A stretch of 64,000 nucleotides of DNA from Phytophthora sp. 'mugwort' (lineage: Eukaryota > Oomycota > Peronosporomycetes > Peronosporales > Peronosporaceae), in the NCBI GenBank assembly GCA_033558025.1, contig JAUCEF010000005.1, positions 6,448,001 through 6,512,000 on the forward strand, given 5' to 3'. The notes under the pieces are model-generated. The model was not told where the DNA came from, did not search any database, and saw nothing but the letters and a program-made list of their open reading frames with translations. A program made the translations under genes and the position numbers. Positions 1-12,767 of the stretch are shown here, in pieces (the stretch's first letter is position 1; each line of letters starts with the position of its first letter).

Positions 1-3000
1 GTCAGGATCTTGTACACTGGACAGCGGTAGATGCCGCTCTGAGGTGCTTGACGGTCTTGTGTGGGTAGTAAATGCACCACTGGCATACGAGCGAAGAGTT
101 CTTTCGGTAAGGGGTCAATAAGCGAACGTGCTGTCCGATCCCATCGTGCTCCTTCGAGGAAAAGTCCCGTCATATAACAACCTCCTTTGACTGGTTTCGT
201 CTCAATACTGTCGACTTGTTGGTCTTGCATGAGGAAATCGAACGACAACGAGTCAATAGCCAAGCGGAACTGACGGGCGTGATTCTGGAGGATCCCAGTC
301 AAGAAACCTTGTGGGAAGAAGAACCCAGAGAGCCAAAAGACGGGTGGAATGCCGTGCGTTACCCACTTTGTGACGAACTGCAGACGCTCAAGGAGATCAT
401 CGACCCAGCCGCCAAGTGCCTTGAGTGACGGATACGCCTTCTTCTCCCATTGCGGTGGCACTTTCTGGTTAAATAGACAAGTGGCCATCGCTTCAAGCTC
501 CGGAGACATGACAATGAGACCACGTAGCGCACGTTGAAGACTCGGGAGTGAAACTTGAAGGACTCGCAACAGGGCGTTGTAGCGCTGTACTTCTTGTACG
601 AGCACAGTGTTCATTGACTCCTCATACAGCACGGGATACCGCAGACTAATGTGTTCAACCTCGAACAGAGGAGGTAGTCGGTCGATGATCGCTTGAGCTT
701 GTAGTTCAATGAGACTTTCTCGTGATTGGCCTCCTGGTCCAGCCGCCGTACGTGGCTGAAGCGCCAGGATAATATCAAACGTGTGGAATGTTTCGGCTAA
801 TGCACACGTAATGTTGGCATTGTCGTGCATCCCAAAGACTTCTGGTTCCGGATTAAGTGGCAGTTGGTCGATGTAGCTCAAATAACTCGTGAGTGGCTCG
901 TCCGGGTCGGCCGTGAGTGAAAAATAGGCCCCACTGGACGAGAACGGGTAGCCGTCGTCCAGAATCTGAGGATTAAAGAAACCTTCAAGGATGACATCGA
1001 TCGTGCGCATATCCTTGTCGTCCGTCACGCGGCCGCCGTAATTGACGACGGACGTCATGACGCACAGCACTTTGTACGGCACTTCATCATAGAAATCCAG
1101 GAACATCTCGAGCTGGGCCCGACTGATGTCGTAGTCCGTGTCGTTAAATGCATAGGGAATATTCCAACCCAGCGGCCCGAAGCGTTTGCGTTCAATCACG
1201 ACGGCGTGGAAGAAACTGAGCCCAAAGAGCAGCTTCCGGAACTGGTCGGGCTTGGACGTGGCGTCCAGCGCGTCGTTTGTGAGCTTCATGTACGAGTTGC
1301 GCAGGTTCGCACGGATCCCTTTAGGCGGTTCTTTTGTCATCTTGACGCCGTTCTGCAGCACCGACGTCGGGAAGGCCGTGCTGGGTTTACTCGTTAACCA
1401 CAGCCGGAAGTCGCGGTGGGTCGCGTCGGGGTTCAATTCATCGCACAGACGCTCGAGCTGGGGCATCCAACTGATGGCCAAGTGGCAGTTCTGCAGCAGC
1501 ACCCACTTGCCGCTCGTCACAGCTTCCTCGATCATTTTCGTGGCTAATGGGCCTTGGCCTTGGCCCAACGAGATGGAGTTGAGCTTCCGGCTCATCTTCA
1601 TGCTCTCGGCGAACACGAGCAGCTCCTTGGCCGGGTCGGACCCGGTCGAGAGCACGAAAATGATGGGGGTTAGCACTGTCGAGTCGGCAAAGGAACCTGC
1701 GAGATCAAACGGCGGTGGCTCAATGAACCGGCGGCCAATGTGCTCGGCCACAAAGTTCTGCATGGCTTCCGTCATGCGGTCGGGTCGAATACAGCGGAGA
1801 ACACATAGCTTCTGGAACGAGTTGAGTGCGAGGTCTATGGCCGGCGGTAGCCGTTCCACCTGTGGGTCGGCCGAGTCGAAAATCTTGCGCCACTGCGGCG
1901 TGTTGGTGGCCATTGACGCGGCCAAGCTCTCAAACGCTGGCAACGACGTTAACGCGCACACTTCGCGCCACATTCGGTCTTCGATCCAATTGGGGTCAGG
2001 ATTTGGGGCCTCAATGGAGCTGGCCGTGGACCCGGCAATGAGGAATCTCCACTCGAGCATATCGATCCTTCGTGATCCCATCAAGAGCTTAATAGTGAGC
2101 AGGAAAGAGAAGAGAAGTTTGTGTTCCTCAAAGAGAGAGCGACAAATGTTGCGGTAGAGTGAGTACGTGGCCGAATCGTTGACGTGGGCCAGTCGCATCT
2201 CAAGCTGGTCACTCTCGGTAGCGCTGTGAATACTCTTAATAAAAAGTGACACGAACCAGGGCAATGAATACTGGTACATTGGATCAACCAGGGCCAAGTC
2301 GGCGATACAGAAGAAGAGCAAGGACGCACGGAAGGCGACACCTCGGTACCGTTCGCGTGACTCATCGATGGCCTTCTCAGTGATTTCGGCCTCGGCCATC
2401 TTTTCGTTAATGTCTTCCGACGTCACTTTGGCCTTGCCCAGTGTGTCAATGAGCTCGGTATCGTCCAGGATGTTGCCCTTTGAATTGGCCAACATGTACA
2501 AAATCTTGTTCTCAATCTCCACGAGTTCGGCCTTCATCCGTGCGTTGGCCACGACCAGCGAGTTCTTCTTCTCGGCCAGCTCTGGCATTTCTTCTTGGAC
2601 TACGACACCAAGAGCTTGATCCTCCAGTCCTTTGGGCGTAATGGTAAAGTTAAGTAGAGTCACTTTAACCGACGTTTCTGGTGGGTAGTGCGGGTTGGGC
2701 AGCTTCGTAGTGAGGTAGAAGCGGAAGGCCGCGTTGTACGGCACCGTCGAGTCACCGAGCTTCATGACGACCTGACCACCTTGGCGGAATTTGTTCTGAA
2801 GTAGAACGGGCTCCAACGTCGCGTCCAGTCCCTCGCCTACGTTCTCCAGTAGAATCCACTTTCCAAAGCGAATACCGTTCTCCAGTGTCTTTAAGAAGCC
2901 TTTGTCCGTGAGTTTGACGACGTCAAGCCCGTTCTCGGATGAATCCTTGCCGAGATTCTTGATAAATCGATTCGCCTGGCCCTGTGGATCAATGAGCAGC

Positions 3001-6000
3001 GGCCATCGCCGTGCCCGTGCCATGATTAATCCGTTCTGTACCGACAGATTATCCGACGGCAAGCCAGCGATTTGCCATCCTCGCACCTTGACGGGGTCGG
3101 CCAATGTTGAGATAATGTTGCAGCCTCTTGTGTGCGGAAGCTCGAGCTTTTCCAGCGCTGCATACCACGTCGACACACACGACTCACGGAACTCACTCGT
3201 GAACGTGCCCAGGTAGCTGATGGTGGCCGCAGAGATCACGACGTCGCCTACCAGGTTGGTATAGTCATAGTTTAGCTGACGGATAGTAGCAGCCCATCGC
3301 GTCTCCTCTCCACCGAGCAGGCCGATCAGCTTGAGCGCCGACTCGAGACGGATCTCACACTGTCGGACGTCACGTACGAGCTGGTCTTTCTTATCAACGG
3401 CGTTGTTGTAGTTACGCTCGAGCTCAGCGAGACGTTCCACGACGGCTTCAAGACGTGCCTTTGCGTCTGCGAGTACGCGCATCGTCACGTCCAGTTCGGC
3501 CTGTGCTGTGGCGAGGACGACCTTCTTGGGCTCTACCATCTTGGCCACATTATGGTACGTGTGCATTGCTCGGACCCACATACAGATGGCCTCACAGGCG
3601 ACGCTGGCCTTCCTGACAGCAGCAGGAGAGAACTCGTCCATCTCAATGTATCGATCCAGCTCTTGAATGATCTTGTCTCCAATGTTATCCTTATCAAACT
3701 TGAGCATGTCCTCCATCAGCTTCTTGGCGTTGCCCAGGATCGTCTTCTGTGCGCTCTCCCAATAGTCTTTAAGCTTCTGGCCAGCCTTGTCCGGATCCGC
3801 CTTCATCGTCGGTTTGATGCCGAAGATGATACAAGCTGTCTCCATCGTGAGCTTGACACCGTGTGGCGGGTTCTTGAGCGCCTTGACCTCGTCGATATCC
3901 GACTTTTTAAGCTTGTTAAGACATTGGACAGCAGCTTCAAGAGCTGGCAAGGCCTCATCTAAATCACGCTGAGCGTCGTCGGCGATCTCTTTGGTCTCGG
4001 CCGCCTTCTTGTTCGCAATCTGCTCTTCTTTCTCGACCACGGCCTTGGTCTCATCGGCATCTTTCTTGTCACGTGTGATCTGCTTCATCATTTCTTCCAC
4101 TTCGAGCTGCGTCTTCTCAAGCTGCGGCTTCAACGCCACGAGTTGTTCCTGCATACCTGCGACTTGGTCCTTAGTAGCGATGATCTTGTCGACACCATTC
4201 TGTAGACGTGAGCGCTTCGACTGCACTTCCTCGCGCTTGAGTAGCAGCACCGTCTTGAACGTATGCAACAGCTCCAAGTAGCTCGTGGGCGTCACGTAGT
4301 TGTATCTCCGCAGCTTCTCAAAGAACTCGACAGACTCGTGCTCGACGCTCTGGTGGATCGTCTGGAAAATGCTGACGACTGCTTTCGATGCCGTGGCGTC
4401 CGTCGCTTGTCCGTCTCCGGACGTGGCCGGCTCGCCTGACAGTCGGAAGTCGTTCGAGGACAAGGCACTCGCCGCCACCGACTGCAAGGCCTCGGCCGGC
4501 CATTCACTAAACCAATCGATCGTGCAGCAATTGACAAGCGACGGGAACATGCGGATACGGTCCCGAAAGAGGCTTCCAAGCGGACTCATGCCAAGCACGA
4601 GGTGCAAGTTCTGCCTCACCAGCAAAAGATACTGCGCAAACGTATTGAGCTTTGTCGGTGGGAGTCGCTTCTTGACACAATACGGCCGACAATGCTGACT
4701 GATCTGGTCCAGATCTTCGGGTGCGTACAAGTTGGGGACATCACCCGAGTTAAGGACATTGTTGAGGTCTTCGAGCATCGCTTCGTTGACAATCTGAACA
4801 TCGGAAAAGAGAAAGACCAAGGGCTTCTCGTCAATACCTGCCTTCATGAGGCATTTCTTGAGATCTTCTCGCCATTCGGCCACGCCGTAGCCCTTCGAGA
4901 TCTCGATCTGAGTGCACGCGTACTCGGCCATATACGCCGCCAGTCTGGTAAGTGATTGCCGGCCACTGCCGCCCACACCGAGCAGCAAAGCGTTGCCCTG
5001 TGGCTGTCGAATAACACGCGCAATCCGTGACACGTGTTCAATGGCATTCATAAAGAGCACGAGGTTCATAGGAGCGCTACTTTCAGCGTTGTAGTCACTC
5101 AGATATTCTTCCACTTGTGTCTGGAGCTTATCCACGTCCGAGATCTCCTCGTATACCTTCGGGTCGGCGCCTGGGACCATATAGTCGCCGTAAAACAACG
5201 TCGACGTCGGATGCACAAGCTCCCACGCCGTGGAACCAGAGGCCGCTGAGATCCCTAGAGACTCGCTAAAGACCGTCGTCACTTGCGTCTGAAGCAACTC
5301 AATGAACCAGCGATGATCACTTGGCGTCGTGAAGCGGTCTTTAAACACGCGCATATTTTCATGCACCCAGAGTCGCAGCAGTTGTTCCAGTCTGGTAATA
5401 CGCTTCGAGTCGCCCATTAAAAGTCCTTGAAAGACCTTGGCCAGATCACGCAGATTGAATGTATAATGCGACTTGGCTGGAGTCGGGAGCAGCTCGGCCA
5501 TGACCGTATTGTAGATACCAATCGACGCCTGGACGAGCTTCTTGGCTATCTGCAATGGCCGAATCTCGTCCGAGAAGCGGCTCAAGAAGTTTCCTACGAT
5601 CGTCTCGAACACGATGGCCTTGCTCTCATTTGACATCTCCGTGTACCCGATAATGTTGAAATGCCGTACAAACCGCTGCGTGATCGGGTTGCGACCGCCT
5701 CCGGGCGGGCCCATGGAGCATACAAACACGACATCAATGATCGTCCGGAACGTGAGAAGTTTGCGGTCATACCAGCCTCCTTGGTCAAACCATTGGCGTA
5801 AAATCTCAATCGGTGGCTGGGCAAAGTATTCTTCTTGCTTGGGCATGTTGAGATCATCGACATAAATGATAAACTTCTTGCCGGCCGTCGGGCCAAAGAC
5901 GCCTTTGCGTCGTTTCTCCATCTTAGAGTCAATAAAGTCTTGTGTTTGATTGGCGCTACTTTGTGCCGAGAAGGCCATATTCAATGGAATGTACTTGTCC

Positions 6001-9000
6001 GGATTCGACTTCTCTAGGAACTGGTTCACGTTGATTGTTTTCCCTGTTCCCGTGGGTCCAACGATGAGCAGATGGACGCCAAGAGGGAGCGTCAAGTTCA
6101 TTAAAAACGTCGAGCGGATCGAGTCAGCGGTAGGCACCACGAGCTCGGAGAATGACGCCGAGGAATCGATCGTGAATGCTGGGATAGTCTCTAGCCACGG
6201 GACCCACGTCTCCTTAACGAGGTCGAACGCGTAGTCATACACTTGACCTGGCGCTGGGAGCGGCTTCTTAACGTTGTTGCCCAGCATTTCGTCGCGAAGA
6301 TAAGCATTAAAACGCTCACGGCCGGCATCGTTCCCTGTCGCGCCCACGGACCAGATGAGTGAGAAGAGGAAGAGACTCTCAACGTTCCTCAAGTAGAACG
6401 TAAGTCGCTCCAGCTTCAATTCTTTCTTCTCGTCGCCATACAGAGGAGAGAAGAAGCAGTCGAGTAGACGAAACAAGCTCTGCACCAGGTTGGACGGGAT
6501 CTGAGGCAGCCATTCCTTGACATAACTCGTTACAAACTGCAGTGCCGGCCGCAAATAGACGTCCAGTAAGTGGTGAAGCTGCACACAAAGCTCCAGTACA
6601 GTAGACACGTTCCCCAGGCCAATATCACGGCCAACTTTGTCCAGCCAGCTCAGTACCAGAGGATCAAAGCCCAACGAGCTCGGCTCCATGTACACCATAC
6701 CCGTTCGACTGACGGTAGCCGGTGAAGCCACAGACAGATCCTCCACCTCGAACATCATTGTCATTTCATTCGACATTTGGATAATCTCTCCACTGGCTAA
6801 GCACAGCTTCTTGTTGTCGTCCAGGACGGTGTTCATATTCTCAATCCAGATCGCGTCCACAGGCCCATCAAAGATGACCCACTTGCGGTCCGGTTTCGTG
6901 TCGCTCGCGGCTTCCCGGTACAGCGTCGACAGCACGCCGTCCTGCCATTCGTGCGTGTTGGCGTCGAACTCACCGTAAAGCTGGCCCATAGTGATCGACT
7001 TGGGGTTTAACTGGTACCGACTCACCTTTTCGTACGCGTGGCCATTCTCGCCGAGTTGTTTGAGCTCTGTGAGTGCATCAGCGAGGACGTTAAGGTTGGC
7101 GGATTTGCCGCCACCAGTGGAGCCCACAACCATCAAGCCGTGACGTACACAGAGCGTCTCGTACAGCTGTACGACCTTCATAAGGAAGAATGGATGCACG
7201 TGCAGATGCTGCTTCTCAATGGTCAGTTTAATGACACGGATCAGAGCTCCAAGGTTGAGTTGAGGACGAGTTTTGCCCGGGAACAAGTCGCTGATGATCC
7301 CACCAAACAACGGGATATCGTGCGCGAGAAACTTGGGTAGATTAACGTCCTGTAGCGCACGAAGTAGCAGCACTTCCTCGTCCATATCGGGGTCAGATCG
7401 TTTGTAGTTTCCTGCGGCCGTGATGACCGTCTTGACGGCTCGCATGCCGTAGTCATAATGAGACTGAGACGAAAGCATCTCGGAGCACAACTTGAACGTC
7501 GTCACCATTTTGGCGCCACATTGTTTGGCTTTCTCATAGCCATAAGCAAAGAACATGATCTCTCCGATCATCGCATAGTCTGGCACCATCATGGCCACAG
7601 GTCGAAAGAGCGCCGCGAGGGAATCCGGGAGATCTGACCGGCCAGCGTAGCCTGGATTCATCGTGATAAAGACCCCAAACTGCGGATTCACGGCAATGTC
7701 CGAGCCTTCAAACACAATGCGTTTGTCTCCTGCACGGATCGCGAGCTGCAGCGTCGTCACTTGCTGGCCGATCACAGACAACACTTCGATATTAATGCGG
7801 TTGAACTCATCAAAGCAGGCCCAGGCGCCACAAGCTGCCAGTCCCTTGAAGAACTTCCCCATAGCAATGTAGTCGAGCCCATCCGAGCAGTTAAACACGA
7901 CACATTGCTTCGCAAGAGCCTTGGCCAGATCCTTTGTCGTCTCGGTCTTTCCCGTCCCGGCGGGCCCGGCCGGCGCACCGCCCAGTGTCATCTGCAGTGC
8001 TGCCATCAAAGTCATGTAACATTTATCCGTCAAGGGCGTGATGACCAACCGGAACGAGTTGCCAAGGTATTCGTAGCCGTACGGCCGTCGAGCTGATACC
8101 ATGTCTGCGAACAGGTCGTCTTCCCAATAGTATCGTAGCTGGCTGGACCACATAAAGTCGTCTTTTGAGCTCACTTTGTTGGTCACAAGACGCATCGTCA
8201 CGTCTCGAGCGTGTACGTCAATGACCGCCAGAGCGCCCACACTCACACGTGCCAGTTTGTCGAGATGGCCACGTACCATTTGTACCATATCCGCGAGTTG
8301 AGCTAGCTGTCGCGCCATCATTCGCTTCACGCCGTGACTCCCAGCTGCGGCCATCTCTTCCTCCATCTCTCGCGTCCAATGGAATTGACTGCCATTCAAG
8401 ACGCACATGCCGGGCCACTTCTGGATCCATTTGGCCCGTGAAATCTTGGGATAATCCTGAATGGCCTGGTACATGACGTCACGGATCGAGACGCGCATCA
8501 TGTCTTCCACTTCGGTCATCCAGTGTTCGACGTTCTTCCCCACAGGGTTCACGGCCTTTGTCATGGCCACTTTCTCCCCTTCAGCCGAGATCATGGCCGT
8601 GATTGTAAGGTCTTCCTGGAACTCCACCGACACGATCCCTTCAAAGCATTTCTTGAGATGAGGCTGCACGAGTTTCACGTCTTTACTCTCTGAGAGGATC
8701 GACAGCAGCTCTTCGTTCGAGAGAAAGTAGAAGCGACTGAATGCTGAGCGCTTCGTCTCGAGAAAGTCACTCAATCCTTTCTGTACTTGCTCTAAGAACC
8801 GGTTGCTCTCTTGGAAACGGTCCAACAATTTGTCATTGTTACAAAACGTGACGACGCTCGGCTTCTGCTTTGCTGCAGCGAGCGTCTGGCGCCAGTTCTT
8901 GTCGACGGTAGCAAAGCGTTTGCCTTCCGTTGGCAGTTGTTTGTTGATATCTGGCGAGTCAAAGATTGGCTGCAAGTACAGCCAACTGCGCTGCACTTGA

Positions 9001-12000
9001 ATCCATTCATCAAGTACATCCGAGACAGTACTAAGCGTTCGTTCCCACCGGTTAATCCGCTCTTCGAACGGTTTCTTGAACGCTGAGAACTGCATGGCCT
9101 GAGTCGTAGTGATCTGTTCATCCAGCAGCGTTTGAATCTCGTCCACACCTTTAAGTACAAACGTCTCCGTTTCACGATAGTCTACAATGCTCAAGTTGAT
9201 ACCTGTCCATTGCTCTTCCATTGCGTTCAGTGTCTTCTCAATCTGGTATTCCTTCCCGGCCGTCTCACCGATACGAGAGATCGCGTCAATGTGCTTGTCC
9301 AGCCCCAAGTCAAGCACATAACTCAGCTTCATGCCTCGATCAGGCCGGAATGTCATGCCAATCTCGTGGTTAATTTGACTCCAGTGTCGGTCTTGCATGC
9401 CCGGGTTGCGCATTGACAGAATGAGCGGCACATGCGGTCGGAACGCGGCGATATCGTCTTTGATCATCGCTGCGATACTGATACAGCCTTTAACGTTGAG
9501 TTTCTCGAACTGTTTGAGCGCCTTCTGGATGGACGTCCAGTTGGTCTCAACAAACGTCTCAATCTCGTCCCCGTTAATGTCCAGGAAAGCGCCATCCATC
9601 CACTTCTTGTGCTCTCGCAACCAGTTAGTCGCCGTCTTCCAGAGCAACGAATACGGCTCAAAGTCGCGTCGGATCTTCTGGAGCTCTTCATAGTCCGTCA
9701 TGTCGTGTCCAAACAGAGCTTCGCGTGAGTTAAAAAGCTTGGAATCTTCCTCAGCCTTGGTAATCTTCTGTTCAATATTGACCACGTACTTGTACACATG
9801 GTCCAAGCGAGCGATATCCGTGTACTGTCGGAATCCATCCACTTCGCTGTGTAAAAGACGTAAAGCTTCGGCGAATTCGGCTTGCTGGTCGTTCATTTCG
9901 GACGAGAACTGGGTCTTCTGTAGCTGTAACATGTGCCCCATGCGCTTCATCTGTTCATTGATCTTGTTCGGACACAAACGTACCTTCCAGATCGTCATAA
10001 AGTCCTCACGCTCGTAGGGATATTGGAAATAGTCGAGTACGAGACGATACTTGATGAGTTGTTGGCTTTGAGTCAAAAGCGGCGCAAGCTGCGCTGGGAC
10101 ACAGTCCAAGTACGCGTTCATCTCGGTGAGTTCTTCAATATTCTGCGGCGTCTTCTGTAGCTGTCGGTTGACCATTTCAAACTTGTCTAGAAGCTCCTTG
10201 GCTAAGCTCGTCGAGTTTTTGAGTTGGAAATCCAAGAGTTTCTTGGCTAAACGTCGATGTTTCTCCGATAAGAGCGTGCGGATGTTCACACAGTTGACAG
10301 AATACATTCCTAGCTCGACATTCGTCGTGGAGAGGAGATCCTCGACCGTATTTGCGTCTTGGTAGTGTTTCTTGATTGTTTCTTGGATCAGAATGAGATT
10401 AGGAGGTTCTTGTGCTTGAAACGAAGCGAGATAGTCGTCTTCCTTGACATTGAGAAACGGGACGTACGCGTCATAGCGTTCGAGATATGCCCGTAACGGA
10501 GTCGCTGCCTTGTCCATCAATACTTCGAGACTCTCGCGTAGAGCCACGACCCAGTCTTCATTCGCGTTGACACACGAAAGACACGGCATACTACTCCAAA
10601 AGAGTTTACTCATGACCATTTGCTCCACTTGTTTAATATGCTTCAAGTTGTCCAGCATCTTGATGAAAACATCGAGGACGGCAGCTTTACACGTCTTAAT
10701 GTTGGTGCTAAACGAGAAGAGATGACCCAGTTTTGGCTCAATGAGGACGTACGGGTTCTCCTCGGTCGTGTCCGGGTCTTTCGGCCGCCAATTTGCGTGC
10801 CTTTGAGCTGCAGCGTCGACTTCGCGCTGGTTAATGACATAGAGCTCTGTTGACACACTGAGATTCACTGTAAACAGCGACGTTGGCGTCAAATGCTGCC
10901 TCTCTACACACATGTGTTGCCACTTGACATCGCCGAGCTTACTGCGGTTCAAGTCGGGATACGCCACGAACGCTGTCTTCATATCCACGATATGGACGTC
11001 TCCGAGCGTCGCATTCTTGATAAAGTCGTGGAATTGATGCAGTGAATGATGCGTAAGGAACCGAAGCGTGTCTTTCATCAAGAAATTGACGCGTCGCAGT
11101 AAAGCACGAAGTTTACTGAACTCGTACGTGTCTTGACGCGTTTCTTGTAGGTAATACCAGCCTTTCCCCACATTTCCCAGCGAAGTTTTGATGATTGAGG
11201 CGACTTTACTCGGCCAGTCTTCCGTGATCGTCTTGAGGACGGCGCGTTCGAGTGCTTGCTGTCGCTGTTGGAACTCTTCGAGCTTGACACTACGACCTGG
11301 TTTCACACTGAAAAGCTCGAGCTGTAAGACGCGACAGCATTCTTCGTTCACTTTAATGAGTGCCGCCAAAGCTTCAGGTAACGTGAGGAAAGTCTGGAAC
11401 GAGAACCCAATGAACTGGTCTGCGTAGTCGACAGGTGGCGCGATCGTTCTCTTGGATGTGTTGGCAGACGGGACGATTACTCTCGGACAGGGCTCTGTCT
11501 GAGCTTCCTCTTCTTTGGTCAAGAAGCTTTGAAAGATGTCCGTGTTGCGTCCGATTTCGTGGTGGAATTCGAACACAATCCGGCTCATTGTCCGCAAGTA
11601 ATTGAGCTGGATTTCGTGTACCATACGCGTCGTGTCTGGGATGCGAAGGCTTCTCCCGTGGAAGACGGCGGTGGCCAGACGCACAATCTTGCCCAGACTG
11701 GCATTGCCCAACTTGTGTAGCTCTTCTAACGGCATACAGTCGATGTAAAACTCCTTCCGTAGCTGGTTCTGTGCTTGCACTCGCGCTCGTTGTGCTGCCA
11801 CATACCGATCGGCAAAGTTTATGGGGTCTTCCGCCTTAAAGCAAACGTCCAGCCGTCGACAGTTCTTGGTCTCTGTTTTGCCATTCCGCAGGAATTCGAC
11901 CGAGAAGAGGCCCGTTTCCGAGTGGAAACTCACGACGAACGCGTCCAGCCACGCGCTGACGACGCCTCGAACGTCACGTATCGCTGCGGTAGCTGGTATA

Positions 12001-12646
12001 CGCACGCTTCCGTCACGCCGACGGCCTAACCGGATCCAGTCGACAGGTTCATGTATTTCGTAGCTCTCATCGTCAAACAAATGCAGATCCAAGCTATCGA
12101 GGATCCTTTTCGCGGCTCCGCTCTTGTCCATTTCGATTCTCTGGTACACATTCGACGCGTGAAACTCGTCCAGCCGCTGTCTGAGCAAAGCTCCGACATC
12201 CACAGCTTCATATAGCCGCTTCTTTCGCTCCACTTCGACCTTACGAGGAGGGAGATCTGGTACCCGTTCATACGGGACAAACACGTTGGGTTCCACTTCT
12301 CCGTCTTCTCGTTCGGCTGGATCTATCATTGCTATCACGTGTCCTCCACCCACGGAAAACCCCGTGGGAAGCTGTATGAACGACGCCGGCGAACTGATGT
12401 GTGACGAGTCCTTGATCACAGTTCTCCTTGTTAAAGATTTTGAAGAGCCAACAGGAGCTACCGTCGGCTCGAAATTGACAATCCCAATCGGGACTCTTGC
12501 TGCTTCTTTCGACGGACTCGTCGACGGAGCCAGACGACCGCCGTTCCCAGTCTACCACAACGTGATACGATAAACAAGTTATGTGAGACCGTCAAAGTAG
12601 CAACGCTATGCCAGACACGTACCGCTTTGTGGTAGTCGTCGGCCAT
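1..12646 (-). CDS. Axonemal dynein heavy chain, single-headed inner-arm class (DNAH1-like), C terminus cut by window edge
   Basis: This is a motor ATPase of the flagellar inner arm that slides microtubules in zoospore flagella. Exon 1 is 12646-12623 (MADDYHKA), a 71-nt GTACGT...TAG intron covers 12622-12552, and exon 2 runs open from 12551 through base 1, giving about 4190 visible residues. The four nucleotide-binding modules of the AAA ring are in one frame: AAA1 GPAGTGKT at about 1537-1544 with CFDEFNR about 45 residues later, AAA2 GSTGGGKS at about 1818-1825, AAA3 GPTGTGKT at about 2173-2180, and AAA4 GVGGSGRQS at about 2533-2541. The stalk and microtubule-binding domain lie near 2850-3100, and the C-terminal region ends with GLFLEGARWDR and YRCPVYK. 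A Walker A near residue 1540 and a total length of 4.2 kresidues fit the DNAH1/3/6/7/12 group; the C-terminal wording looks most like DNAH1, but that subclass call is tentative. A start at the first ATG inside exon 2 (12329) is the alternative. All large plus-strand frames over this gene are antisense shadows. Confidence 0.95.
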
Positions 12647-12767
12647 CTTCCACAAATCCTTTCAAGTCTGTCGACTCCCCGTCGACCGTGAATGGACGCC
12701 GTCCTCAGACGCCGCGACCTAAACGCAAACTAAACAAAACTGACAAGTCCTTCGTGTAGATCGACGT

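Noticed and set aside
1186..2157. 323-codon plus-strand frame
   Set aside because: Antisense to the dynein heavy chain, whose minus frame is continuous and carries all expected motifs; Ser/Arg-rich composition typical of a shadow frame.
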